DNA of 64,000 nt from Acetobacter farinalis (GTDB taxonomy: Bacteria > Pseudomonadota > Alphaproteobacteria > Acetobacterales > Acetobacteraceae): NCBI RefSeq assembly GCF_011516935.1, contig NZ_WOTF01000001.1, forward strand, positions 1 through 64,000. Direction: 5' to 3'. Below are positions 27,222-36,522 of the stretch, piece after piece (within the stretch, counting starts at the first letter, position 1; each line of letters opens with the position of its first letter). The translations under genes and the position numbers were made by a program. The notes below the pieces were generated by a model. It was not told the origin of the DNA, did not search any database, and saw only the letters and a list, made by a program, of their open reading frames with translations.

Positions 27222-29540
27222 ATGACCCTTTTTCGTTGCGTGCTCACTGCCTCCACCATTCTGGCTGTTGCCGGTTCTGATCTGGCAGGATCTCACGCCC
27301 ATGCTGCCTCCCTTTCAGAAACCGGAGCCGCTGCTGGTAGCCCGATGACGCACAAGGCGGCTTCGTCCGGCGCGAAGGTGCAGGGTCATGTCGGCCGCCG
27401 CGGCGGGCGCGCGGCGGGATTGCACCCCGCACGGTCCGGGCGTGGGGGCATGGAGACGGCATCTGGTGCATCCGGCTCGGCAGGGCAGGCCATGCGGGTG
27501 CAGCCCGTGACGGGGGCTACCGCATCTGGCGGTGCGGCTCTGCCTGCGGCGCGTGCTGTACAGGCCGCGCAGCAGGGGCAGCCGAGTGTCTCGCTGGCGG
27601 CCTCACAGGGATTACCGGAGGTGGTGACGGTCAGCGCCCTGCGCAGGCCCGTGCGGGCGGAGGATGTGGGGTCGAGCGTGACGGTGGTGACGGATGAGCA
27701 GATTGCCATCCAGCAGCGCCGCACACTGCCTGATATTCTGGCGCGTCAGCCGGGGCTGAATGTGGTGCGCTCCGGCGGCTTTGGCGGCACGACCTCCATT
27801 TTCATGCGTGGTGCCAACGCCAATGATGTGAAGGTGCGTATTGATGGGATGGACGTGAACGATGGTAGCTCCGCCAGCAATGCGTTTGATGCCGGGCAGT
27901 TTGTAACAGACGGGATTGGCTCTATTGAGATCCTGCGCGGACCGCAGAGTGGCCTGTATGGGGCGGATGCCATGGCCGGGGTGATTGATATCAACACCAA
28001 GGCGGGAGAGGGGCGCTTCAAGCCATTTGCACGGATTGAAGGCGGGTCTTACGGCACATTCAATCAGGCGCTGGGGGCTTCGGGCCGTGCAGGCCGGTTT
28101 CATTATAATGTCGCACTTTCTCATTACCGGATCGACGGGTTTCACGAAATTCCCCGCTATATCGAGAATGAGAATGAGGCCAACCGTGCCCAGCGTCGCG
28201 CGGGGGACCGGAACGATAACCGGAGCGCGAACGTCAAGCTGGGCTATGACGTGACGCGCACGTTTGACCTCGGGCTGACAGCGCGGCTGATCCAGGCCAA
28301 TTATCACACCTTCACCTCCTATGATGAGATGTACACGCCCTATAACGGCACACAGCTCCTGCGGGACCAGAACACGCAGAATGAGGCCGTTGTGCGGGGC
28401 ACGGCGCATCTCTCTTCCTTCGGCGGGCGGTTTGATCAGGTTCTGGGGCTTGGATATATGACCAACCGCCGCCGCTACATGCAGGACGGGCTTTATGCGG
28501 ATGGCAGCCCGGCCATGACGGACCCGGACTATTACCGTTCGACCCGCCTGAAGGTGGACTGGCATGGTACGCTGGATTTACGGAAATATGGCACTGTTCT
28601 TGTCGGTGCCGAGCATTTTCATGACAGCATAAACGTCTCGACGGATGACCCGACCGAGCCTGTCCACACCTCGGCTGGCATGGATACCACGGCGGGGTAC
28701 GGGCAGTATGAAGGGAACTGGAACCGTATTCTCTATGGCGCGGCCAATGTGCGGTATGATGCCAATTCCCGTTACGGCAATCATGTTACATGGCGTGTGG
28801 CTCCGGCCATTCATGTGCCTCATACCGGCACCATTCTGAAAGCCAGTGCCGGGTCCGGCTTTCATGCGCCATCCCTGTATCAGTTGTTTGTTGATCAGCG
28901 GGGGGCTGGCTGGGGTGAGGTGGGGAACCCCGCTCTGAAAGCCGAAACCATGATCGGGTATGACGTTGGGGTGGAGCAGAAACTGCTGCATGACAAACTG
29001 CGTTTCGGGGCCACGTGGTATGACAACAAGGTTCGGAACCTCATCCAGTCCACCGGCTCCCTTGTCGCGTCCGATGGAGCGTATCAGTATCTCTATTCCT
29101 ATGGCAACACAGGCCATGCGCGGATGTATGGTGTGGAGGCGTTTCTGGACTGGAAGGCGCTGGAGACACTCAGCTTTGCGCTGAACTATACCTGGACCCA
29201 TGCGCGGGACACGGAAAACCATGCGCTGCTCCAGCGCCGCCCGCAGCATAAGTTCAATTTCAACACCACATGGTCTCCGGTGAAGGATTTCACGCTTTCA
29301 GGCAATATTCTCTACACAAGCGGGTGGCGTGACTATCCTCTGGTGGGTGAGAATTTCTGCCCGACCTGCGCCAAGGGGCACGGGTATTTCACGATTGATC
29401 TGGCCGCGACTTACAAGATCAACCGCTATCTCTCCGTGTTTGCACGGGCGGATAATCTGCTGAACAGGCAGTATGAAAACCCGGTTGGCTACCTTCAGCC
29501 GGGCCGTGCCGGATATGGCGGCATTACGCTGAATTACTGA
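27222..29540 (+). CDS. btuB: TonB-dependent B12 receptor (BtuB-like) with long N-terminal extension
   Basis: This outer-membrane receptor has 772 residues. After a signal peptide of about 28 residues comes roughly 100 residues rich in Ala, Gly and Ser, then a TonB-box-like VVTVSALRR. The plug has VTDEQIAIQQRRTLPDILA, FMRGANANDVKVRIDG and ILRGPQSGLYGADAMAGVI. The barrel ends GYGGITLNY. BtuB identity rests on the cobalamin riboswitch in its leader plus plug similarity. The low-complexity extension is unusual (E. coli BtuB has 614 residues). A terminator follows at 29563. Confidence 0.88.
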   Translation: MTLFRCVLTASTILAVAGSDLAGSHAHAASLSETGAAAGSPMTHKAASSGAKVQGHVGRRGGRAAGLHPARSGRGGMETASGASGSAGQAMRVQPVTGATASGGAALPAARAVQAAQQGQPSVSLAASQGLPEVVTVSALRRPVRAEDVGSSVTVVTDEQIAIQQRRTLPDILARQPGLNVVRSGGFGGTTSIFMRGANANDVKVRIDGMDVNDGSSASNAFDAGQFVTDGIGSIEILRGPQSGLYGADAMAGVIDINTKAGEGRFKPFARIEGGSYGTFNQALGASGRAGRFHYNVALSHYRIDGFHEIPRYIENENEANRAQRRAGDRNDNRSANVKLGYDVTRTFDLGLTARLIQANYHTFTSYDEMYTPYNGTQLLRDQNTQNEAVVRGTAHLSSFGGRFDQVLGLGYMTNRRRYMQDGLYADGSPAMTDPDYYRSTRLKVDWHGTLDLRKYGTVLVGAEHFHDSINVSTDDPTEPVHTSAGMDTTAGYGQYEGNWNRILYGAANVRYDANSRYGNHVTWRVAPAIHVPHTGTILKASAGSGFHAPSLYQLFVDQRGAGWGEVGNPALKAETMIGYDVGVEQKLLHDKLRFGATWYDNKVRNLIQSTGSLVASDGAYQYLYSYGNTGHARMYGVEAFLDWKALETLSFALNYTWTHARDTENHALLQRRPQHKFNFNTTWSPVKDFTLSGNILYTSGWRDYPLVGENFCPTCAKGHGYFTIDLAATYKINRYLSVFARADNLLNRQYENPVGYLQPGRAGYGGITLNY

Positions 29541-29562
29541 GCGCACCCGGAGCGGGTTTTGG

Positions 29563-29609
29563 AAGGCCATTGTGATGCGCGCGAGCGTTTTGTCACAATG
29601 GCCTTTTTT
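29563..29609 (+). terminator. Rho-independent terminator after btuB
   Basis: aaggccattgtga and tcacaatggcctt form a perfect 13-bp stem with an internal GC-rich loop, followed by tttt. Confidence 0.93.
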
Positions 29610-29666
29610 GCGCCATGCGTTAGAGTGACAAGACGATATGTAAGCTACCCTTGAAAGGCTTTTCTT

Positions 29667-30866
29667 ATGGTCACTCTCCGTTCTGCCAGCCATTCTGCAT
29701 CGCGCCTGTCGCACGATGTGTCCGTCCGGCTGCCTGCCCGCGCATTGGCCCGTGCGGGAATGCTGGTGGGCCTGCTCTGTGCAACCGTGTCCGGCACGGC
29801 TCTGGCGGAAGACACCACTGTGCACCACTGGAGCAGCAGCGGGAATGTGACGGTGGTTGATCGTTTTCCGGATGTGCAGCCTTCCGGCATTGCGCGCCTG
29901 CCGGACGGGCGGATTGTGCTTTCCCTGCCCACCAGCGCACAGAACCACAAAGGCCCGGTTCTGGTGACATGGACCCCCGGCCATTTGGCGGCCTTCCCCA
30001 GCGTGGCGGCACAGGGCAAAATTATTTCTCCGCTGGGCATGACAGTGGATGGGAACGGCCAGCTCTGGCTGCTGGATGAAGGGGTGAAAGCGGGCAGCAC
30101 GGCCAAGGCAAAACCCGCGCTCCTGCACATTGATCCCAAGAGCGGCACGATTGTGCGGCGCTATGCTCTGGAGGCCCCCGCCGTTCTGCCGGACAGCCAT
30201 GTGAATGATGTGCGCATTGACCTCACCCACGGCAGCGCAGGCACGGCGTTTATCAGTGATACATCCCAGACCACGCATCCGGCCCTGCTGGTGGTGGATC
30301 TGGCCAGCGGGCAGGCCCGGCGTATTCTGGCGGACACGGTTTCTGTCAGCCCGGTGCCGGGATTTGTGATGGAAGCTGATGGTCGGCTCGGGCGGTATGA
30401 TGCCGCGCACCCCACCGTGCCGCAGGGCGGGGTGGATGGCATTGCGCTGAGTGCGGACTCTACACGCCTGTATTGGTCTCCTCTCTCCTCACGCCGTCTG
30501 TACAGCGCCCCCACAGCCGTGCTGGCGGATAAGGATGCCACGGAAGCAACGCTGGAAGCCGCTGTGAAGGATGAAGGTGAAGTGGGCATAATGGACGGTA
30601 TGCTCACAGCGCCGGATGGCAGCTTGTATGTGACGGACATTGAACGCCATGCCGTGGTCAGGCGTGCTCCGGATGGCACACTTTCCCTCGTGGCGCAGGA
30701 TGCCCGTCTGATCGCGCCAGACAGCATGACGTTTGATGGTGCGTCCATTCTGCTGACAGTCGGCCAGTGGGCGCGTCTGCCTGTTTTTCATAACGGGAAG
30801 GATGTGCAGGAACGCCCGTATAGTCTGATGCGGATTGCACCGCTGGCGCCTGCCCCGAAGCCTTAA
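29667..30866 (+). CDS. Exported royal-jelly/SMP-30-like beta-propeller protein
   Basis: This protein of 399 residues has an N-terminal signal segment (ARAGMLVGLLCATVSG, cut after ALA). Propeller-type repeats follow: PSGIARLPDGRIVLSLP, SPLGMTVDGNGQLWLLDEG, VNDVRIDL with GTAFISDTS, GVDGIALSADSTRLYWSPL and MLTAPDGSLYVTDIERHAV. These are marks of the major royal jelly protein family found in bacteria as exported proteins. Related propellers include gluconolactonases, so a lactonase or sugar-binding role in the periplasm is possible, but no catalytic site could be confirmed. It has its own start after the btuB terminator. Confidence 0.8.
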   Translation: MVTLRSASHSASRLSHDVSVRLPARALARAGMLVGLLCATVSGTALAEDTTVHHWSSSGNVTVVDRFPDVQPSGIARLPDGRIVLSLPTSAQNHKGPVLVTWTPGHLAAFPSVAAQGKIISPLGMTVDGNGQLWLLDEGVKAGSTAKAKPALLHIDPKSGTIVRRYALEAPAVLPDSHVNDVRIDLTHGSAGTAFISDTSQTTHPALLVVDLASGQARRILADTVSVSPVPGFVMEADGRLGRYDAAHPTVPQGGVDGIALSADSTRLYWSPLSSRRLYSAPTAVLADKDATEATLEAAVKDEGEVGIMDGMLTAPDGSLYVTDIERHAVVRRAPDGTLSLVAQDARLIAPDSMTFDGASILLTVGQWARLPVFHNGKDVQERPYSLMRIAPLAPAPKP

Positions 30867-31067
30867 GGGGGAGGGGCTGCCCCTGCTGCATTTGCGGGGG
30901 CAGACTGTGCAGTGTTCGGCAGGCGTGGTGTTCAGGAACAATTCATGCCGCAGCTTCATGATGCCAGAGAGAGGCGGCGAAGGATCCGGCGGGAGAGCAG
31001 GCTGGATTTTCTGACCCGGCATGCATGAGTATCAGGATACTGGAAAATCAGAACAAAGGGGGTGAGG

Positions 31068-32090
31068 ATGTCCGGTCAGGATTTTATGACAGCTCTGCCA
31101 AAGGCTGAATTGCACCTGCATATTGAGGGCAGCCTTGAGCCGGAACTGATGTTTGCGCTGGCGCGCCGGAACCGGGTTTCCATTCCCTTCAAGTCTGTGG
31201 AGGATGTGCGGAACGCCTATCAGTTTACAAAATTGCAGGATTTTCTCGACATCTATTACGCCGGGGCTGATGTTCTGCGGACAGCGGAAGATTTCAGGGA
31301 TCTGGCTGTGGCCTATTTTAACCGGGCGGCGGCGGATGGCGTGACACATGCCGAAATCTTCTTTGATCCGCAAACCCATACCCTGCGGGGTGTGCCGTTT
31401 GATGTGGTGATGCAGGGTTTGCTGGCCGGGGTGGAAGAGGCCCGGCGCAGGCATGGCATGAGTGTTCTGCTTATCCTGTGTTTTCTGCGGCATCTGGATG
31501 AGGAGTCTGCGTTTTCAACGTTCCGGTCTTCTGAAAAATGGTTTGACCAGATCTGCGGTGTGGGGCTGGACTCTTCGGAAGTCGGGCATCCGCCATCCAA
31601 ATTTGCAAAGGTTTTTGCGGCCGCCGCCGCTGCCGGGCTGAAGCGTGTTGCGCATGCGGGGGAGGAAGGGCCTCCGGCCTATGTGTATGAAGCGCTGGAC
31701 ATCCTGCAGGTGGACCGGCTGGACCATGGCAATCGTTCTCTGGAAGACCCGTTCCTGATCAGCCGTCTGGCGCGGGAGGCCATGACGCTTACCGTCTGCC
31801 CGCTGTCCAACCTGAAACTGCGTGTGGTGGAAGATCTGAGAGATCACCCCATTGATGTGATGTTGCAAAAAGGGCTGCGGGCAACGCTGAATTCGGATGA
31901 TCCTGCTTATTTCGGCGGCTACGTTGCCGATAATTATCGTGCTCTTGCCGCGGCGGGGAAAATCTCTCACGCGGAGGGTATCACTCTCGCGCGGAACAGC
32001 TTCCTTGGCTCATTCCTCACGGATGAAGCTCTGACACGGCAACTGGAAAATCTTGATGCATTTGTGCTCAGGCACGCGGCACAGCAGTAA
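31068..32090 (+). CDS. Adenine deaminase (adenosine deaminase-like family)
   Basis: This cytosolic zinc amidohydrolase has 340 residues. Metal site motifs are KAELHLHIEGSLEP (near residue 15), VAHAGEEGPP (about 195), RLDHGNRS and LNSDDPAYFGGY. The HAGEEGP and SSEVGHPPSKF segments are features of the adenine-specific branch (adenine to hypoxanthine) and not of true adenosine deaminases, so adenine is the likely substrate. ATG 31068 has gggggtgagg upstream; GTG 31062 is also open. Convergent with the aldose epimerase gene. Confidence 0.87.
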   Translation: MSGQDFMTALPKAELHLHIEGSLEPELMFALARRNRVSIPFKSVEDVRNAYQFTKLQDFLDIYYAGADVLRTAEDFRDLAVAYFNRAAADGVTHAEIFFDPQTHTLRGVPFDVVMQGLLAGVEEARRRHGMSVLLILCFLRHLDEESAFSTFRSSEKWFDQICGVGLDSSEVGHPPSKFAKVFAAAAAAGLKRVAHAGEEGPPAYVYEALDILQVDRLDHGNRSLEDPFLISRLAREAMTLTVCPLSNLKLRVVEDLRDHPIDVMLQKGLRATLNSDDPAYFGGYVADNYRALAAAGKISHAEGITLARNSFLGSFLTDEALTRQLENLDAFVLRHAAQQ

Positions 32091-32137
32091 GGAATTCGTA
32101 ACCTTCTGGATGCAAGAGAGGGCTGGCACACCCTGAA

Positions 32138-32226
32138 GGAGGCTTTTTCAGAAAGACACTGGTTCAGAAAGGCACTGGGCCTGAAAAACCCGGTGTCTAT
32201 CACGCAATGTTCTGAAGAAGCCTCCT
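32138..32226. terminator. Long inverted repeat between convergent genes
   Basis: aggaggctttttcaga (32138-32153) and tctgaagaagcctcct (32211-32226) pair at 15 of 16 positions, with an inner cactgggcc/cccggtg stem. It lies between the stops of the deaminase and the epimerase and probably acts as a shared termination or RNA-end structure. Confidence 0.6.
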
Positions 32227-32261
32227 GAAATAGTGGTATGCTCTGGAAGACTCTTACTCTC

Positions 32262-33491
32262 TTACGGGCTTACGCCGAAGGCAAAAACGGTTGTCTGGTC
32301 AAACATCTGACCGGGCCTGAGCACGGTTGAGGGGAAATTCGGGTGGTGGGGGGAGTCCGGAAAGTGCTGGGTTTCCAGCGCAATGCCGTCTGTCTGGCGG
32401 TAGGTGCGGCCGGATGGCCTGGCGTAGCGGCCATTCAGCCCGTTTCCGGTATAAATCTGTATGCCGGGCTGCGTGGTGAAGACGGAAAGCGTGCGGCCTG
32501 AGTCCGGGTCTGTCAGTGTTGCCGCCAGACGCGGCGTGGGGCTTGAGCTGGAGCCGTTAATCACCCAGTTATGGTCATAGCCACGCGGGGCGCGCATCTG
32601 CGCGAATGTGCTGCGTAAACGTTCCCCGATACGATGAGGGGTGCGGAAATCCAGCGGTGTGTTTTCAACCGAGGCAATGGCTCCGGTGGGGATGGAGGCC
32701 GCATCCGCAGGGGTGTAATGGTCTGCGTTTACACGCAGGACATGGTTTTCCACTGTGCCGGACCCTTCACCCGCCAGATTGAAGTAGCTGTGGTTTGTCA
32801 GGTTCAGGATCGTGGGGCGGTCCGTGCTGGCGCGGTAGTGGATGTTCAGATGGTTGCTGTCATCCAGAATATAGGAAACATGGACCGTCAATGTGCCGGG
32901 AAAACCCTCATCCCCATTGGGGCTGACAAGTGTCAGCTCCGCCCCTGTTGCATGGGAGAGGCCGGAAAGTTCACGCACTGACCAGAGTTTTTTATCAAAC
33001 CCCTTCACCCCGCCGTGGAGCGTGTTCGGTGGTTCCGTAGGGGAAAGGGTGTAGTGTTGACCATCCAGATCAAACGCGGCCCCCGCAATGCGGTTGGCAT
33101 AACGCCCCACCAGAGCGCCAAAGAATAGCCCACCTTCCGCGCTGTCTCGCGTATAGCCCTCCAGAGTGGGAAAACTGAGCACCACATTTGCAGGTTTCCC
33201 GTTTTTGTCCGGTGTGATGATGGCGCTGATGACGCCTCCATAGGAGAGAAACTGCACGATCATGCCCTTGGCGTTCCGCAGGGTGTAGCGGGAGACGGGC
33301 TGGCCGTTTGCCAGTTTTCCGAAAGGTTCGGCCAGAAAGCGTGGCGGCGCTTCGGCATGGGCCTTTTTCCATGAAGGGGAGAAAGAGGGCACCAGCACGG
33401 CCAGAACCCCGAACCCGAGTGCGAGCTTGTGGGGCAGGCGGGAGAAAAAGTGACGGGGTTCAACTGCGGGCGGAAGAGGATGTGCTGTCAT
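32262..33491 (-). CDS. Exported aldose 1-epimerase (mutarotase)
   Basis: GalM-family enzyme of 409 residues that interconverts alpha and beta anomers of aldoses. An N-terminal signal or anchor (KLALGFGVLAVLVPSF, then AHA-EAPP near residue 47) precedes the catalytic domain. Motifs are SYGGVISAIITPDKNG, GALVGRYANRIAGAAF, NTLHGGVKGFDKKLW, the catalytic TNHSYFNLAG, GYDHNWVI and IALETQHFPDSPHHPNFPS. Export to the periplasm and the divergent neighbour PQQ glucose dehydrogenase, which favours beta-D-glucose, suggest that it feeds that enzyme. No strong ribosome-binding site at ATG 33491. Confidence 0.92.
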   Translation of the reverse strand: MTAHPLPPAVEPRHFFSRLPHKLALGFGVLAVLVPSFSPSWKKAHAEAPPRFLAEPFGKLANGQPVSRYTLRNAKGMIVQFLSYGGVISAIITPDKNGKPANVVLSFPTLEGYTRDSAEGGLFFGALVGRYANRIAGAAFDLDGQHYTLSPTEPPNTLHGGVKGFDKKLWSVRELSGLSHATGAELTLVSPNGDEGFPGTLTVHVSYILDDSNHLNIHYRASTDRPTILNLTNHSYFNLAGEGSGTVENHVLRVNADHYTPADAASIPTGAIASVENTPLDFRTPHRIGERLRSTFAQMRAPRGYDHNWVINGSSSSPTPRLAATLTDPDSGRTLSVFTTQPGIQIYTGNGLNGRYARPSGRTYRQTDGIALETQHFPDSPHHPNFPSTVLRPGQMFDQTTVFAFGVSP

Positions 33492-33935
33492 GATGCAACG
33501 GTGTCCGTATTAAGAGAGAGCGGCGGGACCAGTGAGCATGGCAGACCAGACAAGGGCGAAGAAAGACCGATCCGCAGGTCGCTCCTGTTTTTGTGATGCC
33601 CGTCCGGCAGGTCACAAGCATGGTCTGCGCAGCGAGGTATCCCTCTGAAACGTCTGGGGTTTGGCAAGGTTCATAAAAGAAGGCGTTCTGGAGGGAAGAA
33701 AAATCTGTGTAATTTTCTCGAGAGGCGCCTGCTTTGGTTCTTTCCTTCAGGATGTTTTGAGTTATTTCCTTTGTATGAGATGAATAGACAGCCTCTTCTG
33801 GGCGGGAATACGCTACTTTTTATTTATGATCTGGTGGCAGATTTTGCACTTCAGATTTTTTCTGGAAAAAACTGAATTGATCTTATACGCTCGCCGTCCT
33901 TTCCCTGTAATATCTGAGAATATTGGTTGACCTGA
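33492..33935. promoter_or_regulatory. Divergent control region galM-type gene / gcd
   Basis: This 444-bp gap between two divergent genes must hold both promoters. It turns AT-rich from about 33690 (gaaaaatctgtgtaattttctcg, ctttttatttatgatctgg). Imperfect AT palindromes are present, but no operator could be defined. No coding frame with a plausible start is seen. Confidence 0.4.
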
Positions 33936-36338
33936 ATGACGCCACCATCTTCCCGGCCCGGAGTGCCGTTACTCATTACGACTGTCCTTGTGGCGGTGCT
34001 GGGCTTGTTTCTGACCGGGGGCGGGGTGTGGCTCGCTTTTCTGGGCGGGTCCCGTTTCTACGTGCTGTGCGGGCTTGTCCTGCTGGCCACGGCGGTGCTG
34101 CTCTGGCGCCGTCGCATGGAAGCCCTGTGGCTGTACGCCGCGCTGGTTTTTGTCACGTTGGTCTGGTCCATAGGGGAAGTGGGCTTTGACTTCTGGGCGC
34201 TGGCGCCGCGTGGGGATGTCCTGCTGCCGCTGGGCCTGTGGATGCTGCTGCCGTTTGTCACCCGTGACCTGCGACCGGCCTCCCGCTGGGGACGTGCGCC
34301 GCTGGTGGCTGGCGTGCTCGCCGGTGTGGGGATTTACGGCTTTGCCCTCACGCAGGACCCGCAGGATATTGCCGGTGTACTGCCTTCCGCAGCGCTGCAG
34401 GCCGTCCTTCCCGGTGATGCGCAGGACGCGGCGGATGCTGACTGGCCCGCTTATGGCCGCACCCAGTTTGGAGACCGGTATTCTCCCCTCAAGCAGATTA
34501 CACCGTCTAATGTGGCAGGTCTGAAAGTGGCATGGGTGTTCCGCACGCATGACCTCAAGACCCCGAATGACCCCGGTGAAATCACGGATGAGGTCACGCC
34601 CATCAAGGTGCGGGATACGCTGTATCTGTGCTCTCCGCACCAGATACTGTTTGCGCTGGATGCAGCAACGGGAAAGGAGCGGTGGAAGTTCGACCCTAAA
34701 ATTCAGTATAATTCCACCTTTCAGCACATGACCTGCCGGGGTGTTTCCTATTCGGAAATGCATCCGGGTGATGTGACCAGCGATGGCGCGCCTGCCCCCA
34801 CCGATTGCGCCCGCCGCGTGTTTCTGCCCACCAATGATGGCCGTCTGTTTGCGCTGGATGCGGAAACCGGAGAGCGCTGCCACGGGTTTGGCAAGGATGG
34901 GGAACTGGACCTGAAAACCGGCATGCCGGTGCAGGACGCGGGGTTTTATGAGCCGACATCCCCTCCGGTCGTGACCCATAAGGTTGTGATTGTTTCCGGC
35001 GCGGTGATGGATAATTACTCCACCCATGAACCCTCCGGTGTGACGCGCGGGTATGACCTGTATACGGGCCGCCTTGTCTGGGCGTTTGACGCGGGCAATC
35101 CGAACCCGAACGAACTGGCCTCCGATACGCACAAATATGTTGCGAACTCTCCCAATTCCTGGATTACGTCCTCTTACGATGCCCGCCTGAACATGGTGTA
35201 CATCCCCACGGGTGTGGCCACGCCGGATATCTGGGGTGGGAACCGCTCTGCGGATCAGGAACGCTATGCTTCCGGCATTCTGGCCCTGAATGCGGATACG
35301 GGGGAAAAGGTCTGGTTCTATCAGACCGTACATCATGACCTGTGGGACATGGATGTGCCTGCCCAGCCCAGCCTTGTTGATATCCGTCAAAATGATGGCT
35401 CGGTTGTTCCGGCACTGTATGCCCCGGCCAAAACCGGCAATATTTTCGTGCTGGACCGCCGTAACGGGCATCTGATTGTTCCTGCACCGGAAACACCTGT
35501 GCCGCAGGGTGCGGCCCCGGGGGACCATGTTGCAGCCACTCAGCCTTATTCCGAGTTGACCTTCCGCCCGAAGAAAAACCTGACGGATGCGGACATGTGG
35601 GGCGGCACGATGCTGGACCAGATGGTGTGCCGCATCATGTTCAAGAAGCTGCGTTATGAAGGGCCGTTCACACCGCCGTCCGAACAGGGCACGCTGGTGT
35701 TCCCCGGTAATCTGGGCATGTTTGAATGGGGCGGTCTGGCTGTGGATCCTGTGCGTCAGGTGGCCTTTGCCAACCCCATTGCCATTCCGTTTGTGTCCAC
35801 CCTTGTGCCGCGCGGGCCGAAAAATCCGGCTGAGCCGGACCCGAGTGCCGGTCCTTCCGGCACGGAAACTGGTGTGCAGCCGCAATATGGCACGCCCTAT
35901 GGTGTGGACCTGCATCCGTTCCTTTCCCCGCTGGGCCTGCCGTGCAAGCAGCCGGGCTGGGGGTATGTGGCCGGGATTGATCTGAAAACCAACCGGATCA
36001 TGTGGATGCATCGGAACGGCACCGTGCGGGACAGCGCTCCGCTGCCGCTGCCCTTCAAGTTGGGCATGCCCGCACTGGGCGGCCCGCTGGCTACGGCGGG
36101 TGGGGTCGCGTTCCTGACCTCCACGGCGGATTATTATATCCGGGCGTATGATGTCACGACCGGTCGCCAGATCTGGCAGGACCGTCTGCCAGCCGGTGGG
36201 CAGTCCACACCCATGACGTATGAAGCCAATGGCCGCCAGTTTGTGGTGACGGCGGATGGCGGCCACGGCTCGTTCGGCACCAAACTGGGCGACTATATTG
36301 TTGCCTATGCCCTGCCGGAGGGTGCTGGAAAGCACTGA
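33936..36338 (+). CDS. gcd: Membrane-bound PQQ-dependent glucose dehydrogenase
   Basis: This inner-membrane enzyme oxidises glucose to gluconolactone in the periplasm and feeds ubiquinone. It has 800 residues, the standard size of single-subunit mGDH. Five helices occupy the first about 140 residues (LLITTVLVAVLGLFL, VLCGLVLLATAVLLW, LWLYAALVFVTLVW, LLPLGLWMLLPFV, LVAGVLAGVGIYGFAL). The propeller starts with DWPAYGRTQFGDRYSPL and KVAWVFRTHD, with LFALDAATGKERWKFDP, WFYQTVHHDLWDMDVPAQ and GPLATAGGVAFLTSTADYYIRAYD as PQQ-enzyme repeats. This is a hallmark of acetic acid bacteria. Confidence 0.96.
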   Translation: MTPPSSRPGVPLLITTVLVAVLGLFLTGGGVWLAFLGGSRFYVLCGLVLLATAVLLWRRRMEALWLYAALVFVTLVWSIGEVGFDFWALAPRGDVLLPLGLWMLLPFVTRDLRPASRWGRAPLVAGVLAGVGIYGFALTQDPQDIAGVLPSAALQAVLPGDAQDAADADWPAYGRTQFGDRYSPLKQITPSNVAGLKVAWVFRTHDLKTPNDPGEITDEVTPIKVRDTLYLCSPHQILFALDAATGKERWKFDPKIQYNSTFQHMTCRGVSYSEMHPGDVTSDGAPAPTDCARRVFLPTNDGRLFALDAETGERCHGFGKDGELDLKTGMPVQDAGFYEPTSPPVVTHKVVIVSGAVMDNYSTHEPSGVTRGYDLYTGRLVWAFDAGNPNPNELASDTHKYVANSPNSWITSSYDARLNMVYIPTGVATPDIWGGNRSADQERYASGILALNADTGEKVWFYQTVHHDLWDMDVPAQPSLVDIRQNDGSVVPALYAPAKTGNIFVLDRRNGHLIVPAPETPVPQGAAPGDHVAATQPYSELTFRPKKNLTDADMWGGTMLDQMVCRIMFKKLRYEGPFTPPSEQGTLVFPGNLGMFEWGGLAVDPVRQVAFANPIAIPFVSTLVPRGPKNPAEPDPSAGPSGTETGVQPQYGTPYGVDLHPFLSPLGLPCKQPGWGYVAGIDLKTNRIMWMHRNGTVRDSAPLPLPFKLGMPALGGPLATAGGVAFLTSTADYYIRAYDVTTGRQIWQDRLPAGGQSTPMTYEANGRQFVVTADGGHGSFGTKLGDYIVAYALPEGAGKH

Positions 36339-36396
36339 TCCGCAGGGAAGCTGCCGGACAGGGTTCCGGCATGCGCTGAGAAAAAACTGTTGAAAG

Positions 36397-36429
36397 AGGG
36401 CGGACCGGGGAACTGGTCCGCCCTTTTTT
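36397..36429 (+). terminator. Rho-independent terminator of gcd
   Basis: agggcggacc and ggtccgccct form a perfect 10-bp stem, followed by a T-run, 60 bp after the gcd stop. Confidence 0.95.
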
Positions 36430-36522
36430 GTAAAGCGGCAGGATGCCCTGCGCACAGGCCCGATGCGGCCGGGCAGGAGAAGCCGCTTGCATTCAGCCCG
36501 GTGATTGGTGATCCTGCGCGGA

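Noticed and set aside
30880-31060. Short GC hairpins before the adenine deaminase gene as a purine riboswitch
   Set aside because: No conserved purine aptamer junction or loop sequences can be seen.
33969-36455. 828-residue open frame antisense to gcd
   Set aside because: Arises from codon structure of the dehydrogenase gene; sequence is His/Arg-rich and unlike real proteins.
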